Assembly (NCBI RefSeq): GCF_032813545.1
Contig: NZ_CP136520.1
Location: forward strand, 1,854,001-1,918,000
Length of the DNA: 64,000 nucleotides
Reading direction: 5' to 3'
DNA from: Nodosilinea sp. E11
GTDB lineage: Bacteria; Cyanobacteriota; Cyanobacteriia; Phormidesmidales; Phormidesmidaceae
Shown one piece after another: positions 63,069 through 64,000 of the stretch. The notes under the pieces are model-generated. The model saw only the letters and a list, made by a program, of their open reading frames with translations, was not told the DNA's origin and made no database searches. Both the position numbers and the translations under genes were made by a program. The number at the start of each line of letters is the position of its first letter. Positions within the stretch are counted from its first letter, which is position 1.

Positions 63069-63997
63069 TGGGCCAAGACACGGCTGTGACACTACTCTGG
63101 CGCGCCGTCGATCAGCGGCGGGTGGCTCCGGCTTATCTGTTTGCTGGCCCCCACGGGGTGGGGCGACGGATGGCCGCTGAGCGCTTTGCGGAGGTTCTGT
63201 TTGCCCCCGGCAATGGAGAGCTGGCCCCAATTTTGCGCCGGCGCATTGCCCAGCGCAACCATCCCGACCTGCTCTGGGTGGAGCCGACCTACCTGCACCA
63301 GGGCAAACTGATTGCCGCCTCCCAAGCCGCCGAGGAGGGGCTAACCCGCAAGAGCCCGCCCCAGACTCGTCTAGAGCAGGTGCGGCAAATTGCTCAGTTT
63401 TTGGGCCGCCCACCCCTGGAAGCACCTCGGGCAGTAGTGGTAATTGAAGCCGCCGAGACTATGGCCGAGGGGGCCGCCAACGGTCTACTCAAAACCCTGG
63501 AAGAACCGGGTCAGGCCACTATCATTCTGCTGGCCCCTGGCCCGCAATCGCTGCTGCCAACCCTGGTGTCTCGCTGCCAGACGATTCCCTTTCAGCGGCT
63601 GAATGCGGCGGATATGGCAACGGTGCTTCAGCGAGTCGGGCAATCGGAGGTCCTTGAGCAACCGCAGATGCTGGCGATGGCTCAGGGTAGTCCGGGAGGG
63701 GCGATCGCCGCCTATAACCAGCTCCAAACCATTCCCCCAGAGCTGCTGGCCGCTCTGCACCAGCCCCCCCGCAGCCTGCGCCAGGCTCTAGAACAGGCCC
63801 GCCAGGTGGCCAAGACCCTCGACACCGAATCGCAACTCTGGCTGCTCGACTATCTGCTCAACTGGTACTGGCAGCGCTACCCGGCAGAAAGCCCCCGCTG
63901 GCTGCCCAAGCTGGAAGCTGCTAAGGGCTACCTACGCCGCTTTGTGCAGCCCCGCCTGGTGTGGGAGGTGATGCTGATGGATTTGGTTCAGTCGTAA
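63041..63997 (+). CDS. holB: DNA polymerase III subunit delta-prime
   Basis: A clamp-loader subunit. 318 residues. The AAA+ domain starts FDGLVGQDTAVTLLW; the P-loop region is the altered GPHGVGRR, and the arginine-finger region is SRC within TLVSRCQTIPFQ. LLKTLEEPGQATIILL is typical of delta-prime. The start is GTG inside tmk (28-base overlap), consistent with translational coupling. The stop lies three bases from the window end. Confidence 0.92.
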   Translation: MVRTQFDGLVGQDTAVTLLWRAVDQRRVAPAYLFAGPHGVGRRMAAERFAEVLFAPGNGELAPILRRRIAQRNHPDLLWVEPTYLHQGKLIAASQAAEEGLTRKSPPQTRLEQVRQIAQFLGRPPLEAPRAVVVIEAAETMAEGAANGLLKTLEEPGQATIILLAPGPQSLLPTLVSRCQTIPFQRLNAADMATVLQRVGQSEVLEQPQMLAMAQGSPGGAIAAYNQLQTIPPELLAALHQPPRSLRQALEQARQVAKTLDTESQLWLLDYLLNWYWQRYPAESPRWLPKLEAAKGYLRRFVQPRLVWEVMLMDLVQS

Positions 63998-64000
63998 CCC

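Overview
The window looks like chromosomal DNA from a GC-rich, non-marine, probably filamentous cyanobacterium of the Leptolyngbya/Nodosilinea kind. Genes that point to a cyanobacterium are a PSII assembly factor (Psb34), a CrtL-type lycopene cyclase, Ycf34, the BicA bicarbonate transporter, allophycocyanin alpha-B (ApcD) and a dnaK3-dnaJ3 pair, together with frequent HIP1 octamers (GCGATCGC). The genus is inference. No rRNA, tRNA, CRISPR array, prophage or transposase was recognised. Most of the window is ordinary core genome, with interest concentrated in odd domain architectures, intergenic repeats and structured intergenic DNA.

Layout. 0-8 kb: psb34 with an RpaB-type HLR1 box, apt, a PrsW-like membrane protein, crtL, a two-gene unit of a PilT-type ATPase and a protein ending in a KaiB fold, an MliC-type lipoprotein, a Ca/H antiporter and queF. 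8-17 kb: an acidic repeat secreted protein, a tRNA nucleotidyltransferase, ycf34, a zinc-ribbon/kinase/WD40 protein, and a 1232-residue protein joining a PstS-like domain, a beta-propeller, a membrane helix, TPRs and DUF4912. 17-23.5 kb: a Tat-exported ferritin-like protein, an ECF sigma/anti-sigma pair, an FTR1 iron permease, glmU and a DUF3177 membrane protein. 23.5-31.5 kb: an SDR sugar-nucleotide reductase, an MscS channel, an EEP-fold enzyme, a GH57 protein and a GpgS-like glycosyltransferase. 31.5-37 kb: a gene-free stretch with a candidate structured RNA, then sulP-usp and bicA. 37-47 kb: an HDAC-like amidohydrolase, gyrA, a DEDD exonuclease, long-form cbiX, a K+ channel, ftsE, hemL and apcD. 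47-54 kb: dnaJ and dnaK3 with a roughly 300-residue low-complexity tail, a Uma2-like gene remnant, yebC and a zinc-ribbon membrane protein. 54-64 kb: a transsulfuration enzyme between two G-quadruplex-type tracts, pilD, moeA, a thioredoxin-TPR co-chaperone, cNMP-fold and FHA proteins, tmk and holB.

How genes work together. The sulP-usp-bicA stretch suggests inorganic carbon or anion uptake. The ferritin-like, sigma/anti-sigma and FTR1 genes suggest an iron or envelope-stress module. The PilT-type ATPase, KaiB-fold protein and prepilin peptidase relate to type IV pili. Start sites were chosen from homology and ribosome-binding sites and several are uncertain, as stated per entry.
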